This document shows, piece by piece, positions 17,331 through 26,057 of a stretch of 64,000 nt of DNA. The notes under the pieces are model-generated. The model saw only the letters and a program-made list of their open reading frames with translations. It made no database searches and was not told the DNA's origin. Position 1 is the first letter of the stretch; each line of letters starts with the position of its first letter. Made by a program: the position numbers and the translations under genes. Origin of the DNA: Alicyclobacillus tolerans (GTDB lineage: Bacteria; Bacillota; Bacilli; Alicyclobacillales; Alicyclobacillaceae). The stretch spans positions 1-64,000 of the forward strand of contig NZ_JAJFNK010000010.1 in the NCBI RefSeq assembly GCF_021739485.1, written 5' to 3'.

Positions 17331-17366
17331 GGTGCTCCCATGTATTCGTATGGGATGCACCTTTTG
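17331..17366. terminator. Bidirectional terminator
   Basis: Stem ggtgctcccat (17331-17341) pairs with atgggatgcacc (17350-17361), followed by TTTT. Longer pairing ttagca/tgctaa extends it. The minus strand reads into ggttttat, so it can serve both the 87-residue gene and the secreted protein gene ending at 17387. Confidence 0.75.
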
Positions 17367-17386
17367 CTAAGTTCTGCGTCCATAAC

Positions 17387-17962
17387 TCACATCATGTTTT
17401 GAACTTTTACCTTGTAACTTGCAGCGCCGAAATAGTTCCCGGTTGGAAGCGTCTGGAATGACGTGCTCTGTCCAGGAGGAAGGTCTTCCACGGAACCCAC
17501 CTCAACCCCTATCAACTTCCCGTTTGCATCGTAAAACGAAGCGGTAATGGTGAAACTGTGCACCACGGAACCCGTGTTGATCGCATTGCCGGTGATGATC
17601 GTGGAACTGCCATCGGCTGCCTTGGTCAACTGATTCAGTGTGATTGTGGAGTTGGAGGACGAGCCCGAGGACGAACCCGACGACGAACTGGACGACGTAT
17701 CCATATTAAACGTCTGTCCATCCCAACTCGGTGTGATGCCCACTTTTTTCAGTGCCTGCTCCACGGAGTACAGTTGAATGTAAGTGGTTCCGCCATAGAC
17801 CAGTTTCGGGATTCCGCTGGCAACGCTTTGTCCGTTGATGGAGATGGTGGAAGTACCCCATAAGGCTTGAACGTTCTTGTTCGCTGCAAGTGCAACAGTG
17901 GCCGGGATCAAGGCTCCGGCAATCAGGGTTCCTGCAACGAGCGATACAATCGATTTCTTCAT
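17387..17962 (-). CDS. Secreted stalk-domain / FxLYD protein
   Basis: An exported protein of unknown role. Residues 1-27 are a Sec signal peptide (MKKSIVSLVAGTLIAGALIP...ALA). The next ~70 residues resemble the copper-amine-oxidase N-terminal-like 'stalk' domain (NGQSVASGIPKLVYGGTTYIQL). A Ser/Gly linker (STSSSSSSG...) leads to a C-terminal beta domain of FxLYD type (GNAINTGSVVHSFTITASFYDANGKLIG), which is common in secreted Firmicute proteins. ATG 17962 is chosen over the upstream ATG because GAGGAGGG lies just before it; 191 residues. The gene is divergent from the DUF4157 gene. Confidence 0.85.
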   Translation of the reverse strand: MKKSIVSLVAGTLIAGALIPATVALAANKNVQALWGTSTISINGQSVASGIPKLVYGGTTYIQLYSVEQALKKVGITPSWDGQTFNMDTSSSSSSGSSSGSSSNSTITLNQLTKAADGSSTIITGNAINTGSVVHSFTITASFYDANGKLIGVEVGSVEDLPPGQSTSFQTLPTGNYFGAASYKVKVQNMM

Positions 17963-18145
17963 GTTTTCCCTCCTCACAAAAAAACAACTCTATTCCATTT
18001 AATGAGGCTTGACCCAGAAGTATGTCCGAACCTTCGCCGTGTCGGAAAGTTTTATCTGGTAGGGAGCTTGCGCATTCGTGGACAACTTTACTAATGGTAG
18101 AATGGAGTAGGATTACAATCGAATCGAAGTCTAAGGACTGGTGAC

Positions 18146-19873
18146 ATGCGTACCCATTTTCAAGGCAAGTCGGATGTTTCAAACTCTAAAAAGACTCAAC
18201 ATTCAGTTTATAAATCAGTGGGCAGAACACCTGCATCTATGGGTTCGAGCGTGTCTTCGGACCCAAATTGGTTGCAAATGCATCAAGCGCTTGGCAATCA
18301 GGGTGTCATGCAACGGGTTCAATCGCGCAATCATTTTACACAGGGATCGCGACCTCAATTCACTCCAGAAGAACGCGATCAAAAAATTCCAGACGCCAAA
18401 AACCAAACTGGGTTGCCGGATACCCTAAAAGAGGCCATGGAAAGGGAGTCCAGACTCGATCTGTCGGATGTACGGGTTCATTACAATTCCCCCAAACCCG
18501 AACAGTTTCAGTCATTGGCCTACGCCCAAGGAAACGAAATTCACATTTCCACCGGACAGGAGAAACATTTGCCCCATGAGGCTTGGCACATCGTTCAACA
18601 AAAACAGGGACGGGTGCACCCAACGCTGCGACTGAATAACACCCCCATGAATACGGCGCCAGAGCTTGAACAAGAGGCTAGTCGGATGGGGCACAAAGCG
18701 ATCGCAGGTCAATTTGTGCAAAGGAACCCGTCAAACAATACGGCGGCGGGCGGGGGAACGCGGTCAAGTGCCGGGGCGCCGGTCCAGGCGGTGAGGTACA
18801 TTGTCCGAAACGGGAAGAAAGTTGAGGTGCCTGACGACTACTCATTAGACGCGGGACAGGGCGAGACCTGGTGGGTCCCCGAATTGATGCAGCAACAACC
18901 CAGCGTCACCATCGATTCTGCCCGGACTGAGATGCAGTTCGACCAACAAGGGAAGCAAGTGTCCAAAAAAAGAAAACGGGCGGATGCTCCGCCGACCCAC
19001 AAACAACTGCAAAAACAGCGCGAAAAAGACGGACAGCAGTTGAGAGAAACCTTAAAGCAGAATCCGGGCGATTTGGACAAGCATATACAGGGGCTCGAAT
19101 CGCTGAGTGAAACCCTTGAGGAAGACATGAAGTTGCCTAAAAGCTATCATAAGAAACTCAAGCAAATGAGTGAATCTCAATCCGTCACTGGAGAGGGATT
19201 TCGCAAGGCCATTCCAAACCAGGATGAAATCTCTCAATCCAAAAGTACAGAAGCCCTGCATAAAGGATTTACTCGAAAGCGTGGAGACACTCCGCCTCCG
19301 GAGCGAAAGAAATTGGACAAATACGGCCACACAATGCTTAGAGTCCAAAGCGCAGTGCGTATTCCCACAAATTCTGTTGCCGCAGCTGTGCAAAGCGGCG
19401 GTCAGGTGACTGGGCAGCAGCACCCGACGGACAAAGGGACTCCGAAACTTCAGGGTGGCTCGTCTTCGCATTCCTTTTCGGACCGTCAGCGCGTCTCTGC
19501 TCAGAACCAAGCCTTCAAAGAGTACTCACAAGTCCAAAATGTTTCGCCGAATACGCTCGTGGTCGCTCCTTTGTTGGCTGCCAGTGTCTCCACATTGAGT
19601 CACATGTCAGCCCCTCACTCTGCCAACAACCTGCCTGCTTTCAATCCGGGGCATCACGAGCGGCAACACGCGGATCGTGAACAGCTGAAGCGGCAGACCA
19701 ATGTCTTAGCCTCATCCATCGGCCTGGAGACGAACACGACGACACAGTCTTACGATGCGCCGTGGACAGCTCAACCGACACCGACATCCCCCATACGCGA
19801 GGAAAAAGAAGACGACGAGAGCAGTGAAGAAGAGAGCATGGAGGAAGAGGAGAGCAGCGAAGAGGACATATAG
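18146..19873 (+). CDS. DUF4157 (eCIS-core-domain) putative metallopeptidase-like protein
   Basis: A 575-residue protein without a signal peptide. The N-terminal half holds a DUF4157 domain, about residues 88-160: LPDTLKEAMERESRLDLSDVRVHYN, FQSLAYAQGNEIHIS and the zincin-like LPHEAWHIVQQKQGRV (HEAWH at 144-148). Such domains are found in proteins linked to extracellular contractile injection systems and toxin-like proteins. The preceding ~85 residues are polar and include WLQMHQALGNQGVMQRVQ, also typical. The C-terminal 400 residues are low-complexity, basic then very acidic at the end (EEDDESSEEESMEEEESSEEDI-like). AAGGA lies before ATG 18146. No injection-system genes are nearby, so it is an orphan; a toxin or effector role is inference. 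Confidence 0.85.
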   Translation: MRTHFQGKSDVSNSKKTQHSVYKSVGRTPASMGSSVSSDPNWLQMHQALGNQGVMQRVQSRNHFTQGSRPQFTPEERDQKIPDAKNQTGLPDTLKEAMERESRLDLSDVRVHYNSPKPEQFQSLAYAQGNEIHISTGQEKHLPHEAWHIVQQKQGRVHPTLRLNNTPMNTAPELEQEASRMGHKAIAGQFVQRNPSNNTAAGGGTRSSAGAPVQAVRYIVRNGKKVEVPDDYSLDAGQGETWWVPELMQQQPSVTIDSARTEMQFDQQGKQVSKKRKRADAPPTHKQLQKQREKDGQQLRETLKQNPGDLDKHIQGLESLSETLEEDMKLPKSYHKKLKQMSESQSVTGEGFRKAIPNQDEISQSKSTEALHKGFTRKRGDTPPPERKKLDKYGHTMLRVQSAVRIPTNSVAAAVQSGGQVTGQQHPTDKGTPKLQGGSSSHSFSDRQRVSAQNQAFKEYSQVQNVSPNTLVVAPLLAASVSTLSHMSAPHSANNLPAFNPGHHERQHADREQLKRQTNVLASSIGLETNTTTQSYDAPWTAQPTPTSPIREEKEDDESSEEESMEEEESSEEDI

Positions 19874-20073
19874 AGGAAACCTGTAGAATAGCCTTAACAC
19901 CCGGTGGTTTTGATAGCTTATACAACGATGGGGGCAGCGGATCGCCTTGGACCGGCTGCCCTTTCCGTGGGCTTGTGGAGGAAGACCATTCGAACCACAA
20001 ATCGGCGGGCTCCGTTCAAAGCATTTGGGAGGAAATCAAAAACCTGTATATCCCAACCCGGGAGTCTCATCCG

Positions 20074-20112
20074 ACCTGGTTCATCCATTGATGAACCAGG
20101 TTCTTTTGTTTT
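20074..20112 (+). terminator. Rho-independent terminator of the DUF4157 gene
   Basis: Stem acctggttcat (20075-20085) pairs perfectly with atgaaccaggt (20091-20101), a 5-base loop between, followed by tcttttgtttt. It lies 200 bp after the DUF4157 stop. The stretch 19874-20074 itself has no credible gene. Confidence 0.8.
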
Positions 20113-20174
20113 AGTGTTTTTTTGTTTCGTAGTTTTTCCTGGCCTTTTGTTTCGCTGTTTGCCGATTGGTTTTC

Positions 20175-20564
20175 TTAAATGCCTTGAAACAGTTCGAGAC
20201 GTTCGCCGCTCGGCCCCTCGAGAAATATGTACTTCGCTCCGTTTCGCAGTGTTAAAATGCCCTCATCGTCGAATTGGATGCCTTGAGCCCGCAAGCGAGA
20301 GACTTCGGCTTCAACATCGTCTACGGTGAACGCGACGTGGTTGACCACCCCTTGGGGAGGCAGTTGTGTGTTTGCGCCTTCCACCAATTCGATCACGGTG
20401 TTTTCGTCACCAGGAAATCCTAAAAAGCCAAGACGAATCGATGGGTCCTTGTGTTCAAGGACGCTCTTTAGTTCCAAACCAAAAACCTGTTGGTAAAACG
20501 CTGCACTTTCTTCGAGGGTGTTTTTAATAAAAATCCCCACGTGTTCGAGTTTCTGAATGGTCAT
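20175..20564 (-). CDS. VOC-family (glyoxalase/epimerase-like) protein
   Basis: Small metalloprotein of the vicinal-oxygen-chelate superfamily, which includes methylmalonyl-CoA epimerase, glyoxalase I and dioxygenases. Two beta-alpha-beta-beta-beta units are visible: KLEHVGIFIKNTLEESAAFYQQVFGLEL and VVNHVAFTVDDVEAEVSRLRAQGI, with ligands expected at His (LEHVG), Glu/His (NHVAF) and Glu (ERLELFQ). ATG 20564 gives 129 residues with GGAGG upstream. The gene is divergent from the PPC-domain gene. Substrate unknown. Confidence 0.85.
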   Translation of the reverse strand: MTIQKLEHVGIFIKNTLEESAAFYQQVFGLELKSVLEHKDPSIRLGFLGFPGDENTVIELVEGANTQLPPQGVVNHVAFTVDDVEAEVSRLRAQGIQFDDEGILTLRNGAKYIFLEGPSGERLELFQGI

Positions 20565-20712
20565 GGACAGTTCGCCTCCAAGGATACTCTTATAAACATA
20601 GTATACCCTCTCCAAAATCCTTTGGTCTATATTTGTATTCTTATTTGTATACATATATGAATGCATATGATATGTTTAGTTGTGAAGAACAAGTCTTTGG
20701 GGAGGGATTTGG

Positions 20713-21189
20713 ATGGCCTATAAAGCAGCTCCAGGAAGTCTGGAAAACATTTACGTGGTGCGGCTTTTGCCGGGTACGGATTTAATTCAAGGGATTGAGG
20801 AATTTGCTCAAAGAGAGGGAATTACCCACGGTGTGATTCTCTCCATGCTTGGAACACTCAAGGACGGTGCGTTCAGAAATCCCCGCGTCGACACGACCCT
20901 TCCCATCCTGCGAGAATACGAAGGAGCAGACCAAATCGATACGTTCCCCTTTGAGCGGCCGGTTGAAATCGTCGGAGGAGCAGGCAACTTGTTCCCGAAA
21001 GAAGACAAAATCGAAGCACACATTCACCTTGTGGTTTCAAAGGACGGGGCGCAGACCATGGCGGGCCACTTGTTCCGCGGCACGATTTGGACGCAGGCTG
21101 AAATCGCAATCGCCAAACTTTCCGGCATGCAAAACGTCTACCGCAAATACGAGGGCGATACAGGTCTCTGGCAAATCCAAGTGGAATAG
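20713..21189 (+). CDS. PPC/DUF296-domain protein
   Basis: The 158-residue product is a single PPC (plants and prokaryotes conserved, DUF296) domain: YVVRLLPGTDLIQGIEEFAQREGITHGVILSMLGTL at the start and IEAHIHLVVSKDGAQTMAGHL with the conserved His positions. These trimeric proteins have unclear roles; some bind DNA in plants by an AT-hook that is absent here. GGGGAGGG precedes the ATG. It opens an operon with the cyclase-like and FGGY kinase genes, 27 bp from the former. Confidence 0.85.
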   Translation: MAYKAAPGSLENIYVVRLLPGTDLIQGIEEFAQREGITHGVILSMLGTLKDGAFRNPRVDTTLPILREYEGADQIDTFPFERPVEIVGGAGNLFPKEDKIEAHIHLVVSKDGAQTMAGHLFRGTIWTQAEIAIAKLSGMQNVYRKYEGDTGLWQIQVE

Positions 21190-21216
21190 GCATCCTACGC
21201 GAAAAGGGGTTGCAAA

Positions 21217-22008
21217 ATGACGAAGACCATCAATTTGACGATACCGCTGTATCCAGGGATGCCCGTAGGCAACGTCTGGGCCTGGGATGCCCCATTCCGG
21301 CAAGAGCCGATTGTAACGCTCGAAAACAACGGCGTGCGCATTGACGCTCTTTCGTTTCACTCGGAGACGGGAACGCGGTTGATGATGGCGGCCACAATCG
21401 ACGAGGGTGCTCCGACCATCGGCCAATTGGACGTAGGGCAGTTTGTGAACCGGGATGCTGTCGTCATCGACATTCCCAAGGGCCCCGAGGAAGAAATCAC
21501 CTTAGACGACATTGATCGGTTTGTCACGCCGGACCCGGACTACCGCGACGGCGACATTGTCCTCATTCGGACGGGATGGGGCAACGAAAAAAGGTATGAA
21601 AAGCTCGGAGACGACTACGCCGTTCGTACCCCGCACTTTAGTGAAGCGGGGTCGATGCGCCTGACCGAAATCATGAAGGCCAAGAACAGCGATACGGTCG
21701 CGATCGACGTAGCCTATGTAGGGTCGTGCGGTTGGAAGCACATGAAGAAAGAGTGGGTCGACCTGCCGCCTTGGTTGAGGCCGCCGTTCCCTTCTGAAAC
21801 GGCTAAAATCTATCTCAAGAACTACACGAAAGAAAAGTCTTGGCCGGATTGGGCGGCTTCGTGGCCGCTCCATGCGCACGGTTACATCATTGCAGCCCTG
21901 TGCAACCTGGATTTGATTTCGCAAAAGCGGGTGAAAATCACGGCACTGCCGCTCATGGTGCGCGACAGCATTGGCGCCCCTGTTACCGTGGTCGCGATCG
22001 AAGAGTAG
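21217..22008 (+). CDS. Cyclase-family protein with degenerate metal site
   Basis: The fold is that of the 'putative cyclase'/kynurenine formamidase family (PF04199-type): MPVGNVWAW start, DAVVIDIPK, DGDIVLIRTGWGN, a late HAHGYIIAAL and the terminal ALPLMVRDSIGAPVTVVAI are recognisable. The metal-binding signature HxGTHxDxPxH is not: the matching stretch reads FHSETGTRLMMAATI, so the second His, the Asp and the last His are replaced. The protein is 263 residues, normal length. It may be a non-hydrolytic homologue or use another site. Third-codon usage and context match its operon neighbours, so it is not a decaying pseudogene. Confidence 0.8.
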   Translation: MTKTINLTIPLYPGMPVGNVWAWDAPFRQEPIVTLENNGVRIDALSFHSETGTRLMMAATIDEGAPTIGQLDVGQFVNRDAVVIDIPKGPEEEITLDDIDRFVTPDPDYRDGDIVLIRTGWGNEKRYEKLGDDYAVRTPHFSEAGSMRLTEIMKAKNSDTVAIDVAYVGSCGWKHMKKEWVDLPPWLRPPFPSETAKIYLKNYTKEKSWPDWAASWPLHAHGYIIAALCNLDLISQKRVKITALPLMVRDSIGAPVTVVAIEE

Positions 22009-22142
22009 AACCTTTCGAAGAGTAAAACCTCGAAGAGTAAAACCGGAGGGGGCAACCCCTCCTTGTGTTTCTCAAGATGGAGCTTGGCCTGCGGAGGGTG
22101 CGGCAGTTTGGTGGGAATGTGCAGGGGTCAAGCGGGATGGAG

Positions 22143-23867
22143 ATGAAGGGGAAGATGTATGTCATTGGAGTGGACTTCGGTACAGAGTCGGGCAGGGTGC
22201 TGATTGTCGACGTGCGAAACGGCGCCATCGCAGCGAATCACGTGACTTCCTATCCACACGGCGTCATGGATGCCGCTTTTTTTGACGGTTCCCCTTTGCC
22301 GGACCACTGGGCCTTGCAGCATCCCGGGGACTACTTGCACGTGTTGAGGACTTCCGTCCCGATTACGATGCAAACTGCTGGCATCCACGCTCATGAAGTG
22401 ATTGGGCTGGGGCTGGATTTTACAGCCAGCACGATTCTACCCGTGCAGGAAGACGGTACGCCTCTGTGCTTTGTAACTGCGTGGCAGGCCAACCCGCACG
22501 CCTACGTGAAGCTGTGGAAACACCACGCGGCGCAAAAGTATGCAGAGGAGTTTACCCAAGCGGCGAAGCAGCGAGGCGAAACATTTTTGGATCGCTATGG
22601 GGGGACGATTTCCTCCGAGTGGATGTTTCCAAAAATCCTGCAGATCCTTCGCGAAGCGCCCGAAATCTACGACAACGCTGCCCGGTTTATTGAGGCTGGG
22701 GACTGGGTCGTTTGGCAGTTGACGGGCCAGGAGCGCAGAAGTGCCTGTTCTGCCGGGTACAAAGCATGTTGGGACCGCAGCAGCGGCTATCCTTCAACAG
22801 ACTTCCTGAGTTCCATCGATTCGCGCCTAGACTCTCTCATGGGTACACGTATTCCAACACGAGTTCACGACGTGGGCACCCGCGCGGGGGGATTAACGCA
22901 TTCGTGGGCACAAATCTTGGGGCTTGTGCCGAACATCCCCGTGTCGGTTTCCGTCATCGACGCACACGCCAGCGTCCCTGCGGTCGGCGTGCACGAACCA
23001 GGACATATGGTGATTGCCATGGGGACGTCGTTTTGCCACATGCTCTTAGGGGAACATCACGAACGAATTCCTGGAATTGCAGGCGCTGTGGCGGACGGAA
23101 TCCTTCCTGGGTACGTCGGGTACGAAGCAGGGCAAGCGGCTGGGGGAGACCTGTTTGCGTGGTTTCTCAAGAAATTCGCCGCGGATTTCCAAAGGGATCG
23201 CGATGAGAGGGAAAGTGAGAGACTCAGTCAACCTTTGGCGGCAGATCTACCTGGACCCTCGGATGACGCGGTGTTTGAGCGCATGACGCAGCGTGCCCAG
23301 GAAATCCCTCCGGGGGGCACGGGACTGATAGCCCTGGACTGGATGAATGGGAACCGTTCAATCCTGATGGACGCCACTCTATCTGGCGTGATCGCAGGCT
23401 TTACGCTTTCCACGAAGGCCGAAGAAGTTTACCGGGCTCTGTTGGAGGCAGTGGCCTATGGGACGCGGGTGATTGTCGAGGCGTTCGAGACAAACGGATT
23501 GTCGGTTCAGGACATTCACGCCTGTGGAGGTGTGGCTACCAAGAACCCGCTGCTCATGCAAATCCTGGCCGATGTTACGAAAAAGAAGGTTTACGTCAAC
23601 GCGTTGGAACATGCGCCTGCAGTGGGCGCGGCCATTTTAGCGGCTGTGGCGGTGGGTGCAGCCAACGGGGGATACGATGCGATTGAGGAAGCGGTTCGGT
23701 GCATGGCCTCGACGAATGGTGTCACTTATGAACCTAACCCGGGCGCGCAAGGCGTATACGACGTGCTGTACAAACAGTATTGCTTGTTGCACGACTGGTT
23801 TGGACGCGAGCATTCAGCCTTTATGAAGGTACTTAAGCAAACTCGCAACAACGCCTTGCATGGGTAG
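22143..23867 (+). CDS. FGGY-family carbohydrate kinase, ribulokinase-like
   Basis: ATP-dependent sugar kinase of the FGGY family, most like ribulokinases. N-terminal phosphate motif is YVIGVDFGTESGRVLIVD; the substrate loop is LGLDFTAST, and the C-terminal ATP-binding domain has IHACGGVATKNPLLMQILADVT. About 575 residues, similar to AraB. ATG 22143 or 22155 can be the start (AAGGGG between them); upstream in-frame ATG codons lack a binding site. No isomerase, epimerase or arabinose genes are nearby. With the PPC and cyclase genes it may handle an unusual sugar or sugar acid; this is inference. The short repeat 'cgaagagtaaaacc' occurs between it and the cyclase gene. Confidence 0.88.
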   Translation: MKGKMYVIGVDFGTESGRVLIVDVRNGAIAANHVTSYPHGVMDAAFFDGSPLPDHWALQHPGDYLHVLRTSVPITMQTAGIHAHEVIGLGLDFTASTILPVQEDGTPLCFVTAWQANPHAYVKLWKHHAAQKYAEEFTQAAKQRGETFLDRYGGTISSEWMFPKILQILREAPEIYDNAARFIEAGDWVVWQLTGQERRSACSAGYKACWDRSSGYPSTDFLSSIDSRLDSLMGTRIPTRVHDVGTRAGGLTHSWAQILGLVPNIPVSVSVIDAHASVPAVGVHEPGHMVIAMGTSFCHMLLGEHHERIPGIAGAVADGILPGYVGYEAGQAAGGDLFAWFLKKFAADFQRDRDERESERLSQPLAADLPGPSDDAVFERMTQRAQEIPPGGTGLIALDWMNGNRSILMDATLSGVIAGFTLSTKAEEVYRALLEAVAYGTRVIVEAFETNGLSVQDIHACGGVATKNPLLMQILADVTKKKVYVNALEHAPAVGAAILAAVAVGAANGGYDAIEEAVRCMASTNGVTYEPNPGAQGVYDVLYKQYCLLHDWFGREHSAFMKVLKQTRNNALHG

Positions 23868-23904
23868 TGACCCGTCCGAGCGGTTTGCCTTAACTCATTT
23901 GGCG

Positions 23905-24600
23905 CTATGGCCACGGTTTGGGGTTCGCATACAGGGCACTGATTTCAGATCGGACCCGGGCCCAGTGCTTTTGCGTGAGGCTTCGCGCCAAATCGGGGTT
24001 TCCTGCTTTGATGGCCTGGTAGGTCGCTTGGTGCTCTTGGGTGGACTGTGTTCGGTCCCCGGAGGAACCCGCGACTAAATACAGCCTCGAGTAGCGCAGC
24101 TTTTCGTTCAGGCGCGTCAGGTCTTCAATCAGATAGGTATTTTTACAAAGAGCGTACAGGGCTGCATGGTAACTTTCGTCGGCCATGACCCATTTGTCGA
24201 TACTGTTTTCGGACAGCGCCTGCTCCATGGCGACAATGCTGGTTTCCAGGTCGTCGAGATTGGCATCTTGTGCCTCGGAAGCCACCAGATAAGAAACCAT
24301 TCCTTCCAATCCCTCCGCGATCTCGTACGTCTGGCATACCTCTTCTTTGGACAACGTCTTGACGAAGATGCCTTTGCGCCGAACGGTCTCTACAATGCCT
24401 TCTGCTTTGAGCCGATGGATGGCTTCGCGGACGGGCGTTCTGCTCATGCCAAGCCGTTCTGCAATCTCTGTCTCCAACAGCGGGTACCCGGGCCGGAATT
24501 CGTGGTTGGCAATCGCTGTGCGAATGGCCGCATACGCCTTGTCGGTGGCGGACATCCTTTTCGGTTTCTTCACTTGGGGGGATAATTTAACATGATTCAT
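23905..24600 (-). CDS. GntR-family (FadR/FCD subfamily) regulator
   Basis: The N-terminal winged helix is typical: DKAYAAIRTAIANHEFRPGYPLLETEIAERLGMSRTPVREAIHRLKAEGIV. The rest is an all-helical FCD effector domain (SIVAMEQAL, DESYHAALYALCKNTYL, EHQATYQAIKAGNPDLARSLTQKHW). The frame is open upstream, but ATG 24600 is chosen: TATAAT lies 7 bases before it on the minus strand with no ribosome binding site, which suggests a leaderless mRNA. About 231 residues. The gene is divergent from the acyl-CoA oxidation operon starting at 24854, which it most likely represses. Confidence 0.85.
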   Translation of the reverse strand: MNHVKLSPQVKKPKRMSATDKAYAAIRTAIANHEFRPGYPLLETEIAERLGMSRTPVREAIHRLKAEGIVETVRRKGIFVKTLSKEEVCQTYEIAEGLEGMVSYLVASEAQDANLDDLETSIVAMEQALSENSIDKWVMADESYHAALYALCKNTYLIEDLTRLNEKLRYSRLYLVAGSSGDRTQSTQEHQATYQAIKAGNPDLARSLTQKHWARVRSEISALYANPKPWP

Positions 24601-24787
24601 AACTCTGATTATATCACTGTGTTGGAAACGTTCACGCGGATCGAATCGGTTACCGTGGCATAGAACCCCCTCTGTACGCTGGTTTATGTGTTTTGGCGCG
24701 TGATGCCAAGGGGAATACGAGAGTTCATTGTCCCGTTTCACAGCCTATAGCGTTTCATGAAGTAACAGACATATGAGTCAAATTATA

Positions 24788-24819
24788 TTGTGTTTTCGAA
24801 ATATACTATCTATATTCGA
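24788..24819 (+). promoter_or_regulatory. Promoter and palindromic operator of the acyl-CoA operon
   Basis: A -35 TTGTGT (24788-24793) and -10 TATATT (24811-24816) are 17 bp apart. Overlapping them is a near-perfect palindrome, tcgaaatata (24796-24805) and tatattcga (24811-24819), which fits a GntR/FadR-type operator. Binding there would block the promoter of the operon that begins at 24854. Confidence 0.6.
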
Positions 24820-24853
24820 GGTAAGGCAGCAGGGTTGATTCTACAAGACAGGG

Positions 24854-26035
24854 GTGAAGACCGTGTATCTCGACTTCTCGGAGGAGCAAAAGGCGTTTCG
24901 CGACGCGTTTCATGCGTGGATCCAGGCAAACCTTCCAGACGAGTTGAAACCGGAAAAATTAAATGCACTTTCCCACGACGATCAGTTCCAACTCCAGCTC
25001 AAATGGGAACAGATTTTAGCCCAAGGCGGCTGGATGGGAGTTTCTTGGCCCAAAGAATACGGAGGTATGGGGAAAAGCATCTTCGAGCAAGTCATCTACT
25101 ACGAGGAACTGGCTAAGTGCGGTGCTCCGGCGATGGCTAATTCACTGGGTCACGGCATCGTGGGTCCAACACTCATGGTCTACGGGACTCCGGAGCAACG
25201 GGAACGTTTTTTACCAGGGATTTTACAAGGAAAAGAGGTCTGGTGTCAGGGGTACTCGGAACCCAACGCCGGTTCTGACTTAGCCAGTTTAAATACGCGC
25301 GGTGTCGTGGACGGGGACGTTTTACGTATCACGGGACAAAAGGTGTGGACAAGTTACGCGCACCTGTCGAATTGGATGTTCGCTCTCGTACGCACAGACT
25401 CATCCGCCGAAAAGCACAAGGGCATCACCTTTGTCCTCATTGACATGTCGTCTCCGGGAATTACGGTTCGCCCGCTTCGACAGATTACAGACGAGAGCCA
25501 TTTCAATGAGGTGTTTTTTGAAGACGTGGTTGTGCCCGTGGAAAATGTGGTCGGGGGAATCGGAAACGGGTGGAAAATGGCCATGGCAGCAGCTGCGTTC
25601 GAGCGAGGGGTGTACTTTGTACGGCACCAAGTGGAACTCGCACAAGAGGCGCAAATGTTGTTGGATGTCATGGACAAGCACCTTGATGACCCTGGACGAT
25701 ATTTGCATGTTAAAGAAGAGATCCTCGACAACGTCGAAGCGATGCGTTGGATTTCGTATAAGAACCTCTCCAAGGTGGCTGCCGGGGAAGCGCCAGGCTC
25801 GGAGTCTTCGGTTACGAAACTGATTTGGAGCGAAACCCACCAACGGATCTACGAAACCGCCCTCGAAATCCTCGGCCCGGAAATGGTGCTTGGACCTCAC
25901 GAAAAAATGACCCAAGACAAAGGTTTTTGGCAAAAACAGTTTTTGTACACACGCGCTGAAACCATTCTAGCGGCAACTTCGGAAATTCACCGCAACCTCA
26001 TCAGTGAACGCATTCTGGGGCTTCCCCGCGGTTAA
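24854..26035 (+). CDS. Acyl-CoA dehydrogenase, long subunit
   Basis: Flavoprotein that introduces the alpha-beta double bond into an acyl-CoA. The three ACAD parts are present: helical N-terminus (DFSEEQKAFRDAFHAWI), middle domain (GYSEPNAGSDLASLNTRG...GQKVWTSYAHLSNW), and C-terminal helices ending TSEIHRNLISERILGLPRG. Length 393 residues. Start is GTG 24854 or the in-frame GTG at 24863, with AGGGG close. The second, shorter ACAD follows 22 bp later; such long/short pairs form heterotetramers in steroid side-chain and related pathways. Substrate class unknown. Confidence 0.93.
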   Translation: MKTVYLDFSEEQKAFRDAFHAWIQANLPDELKPEKLNALSHDDQFQLQLKWEQILAQGGWMGVSWPKEYGGMGKSIFEQVIYYEELAKCGAPAMANSLGHGIVGPTLMVYGTPEQRERFLPGILQGKEVWCQGYSEPNAGSDLASLNTRGVVDGDVLRITGQKVWTSYAHLSNWMFALVRTDSSAEKHKGITFVLIDMSSPGITVRPLRQITDESHFNEVFFEDVVVPVENVVGGIGNGWKMAMAAAAFERGVYFVRHQVELAQEAQMLLDVMDKHLDDPGRYLHVKEEILDNVEAMRWISYKNLSKVAAGEAPGSESSVTKLIWSETHQRIYETALEILGPEMVLGPHEKMTQDKGFWQKQFLYTRAETILAATSEIHRNLISERILGLPRG

Positions 26036-26057
26036 ATCCCGAGAAAGGAGGGGCACA

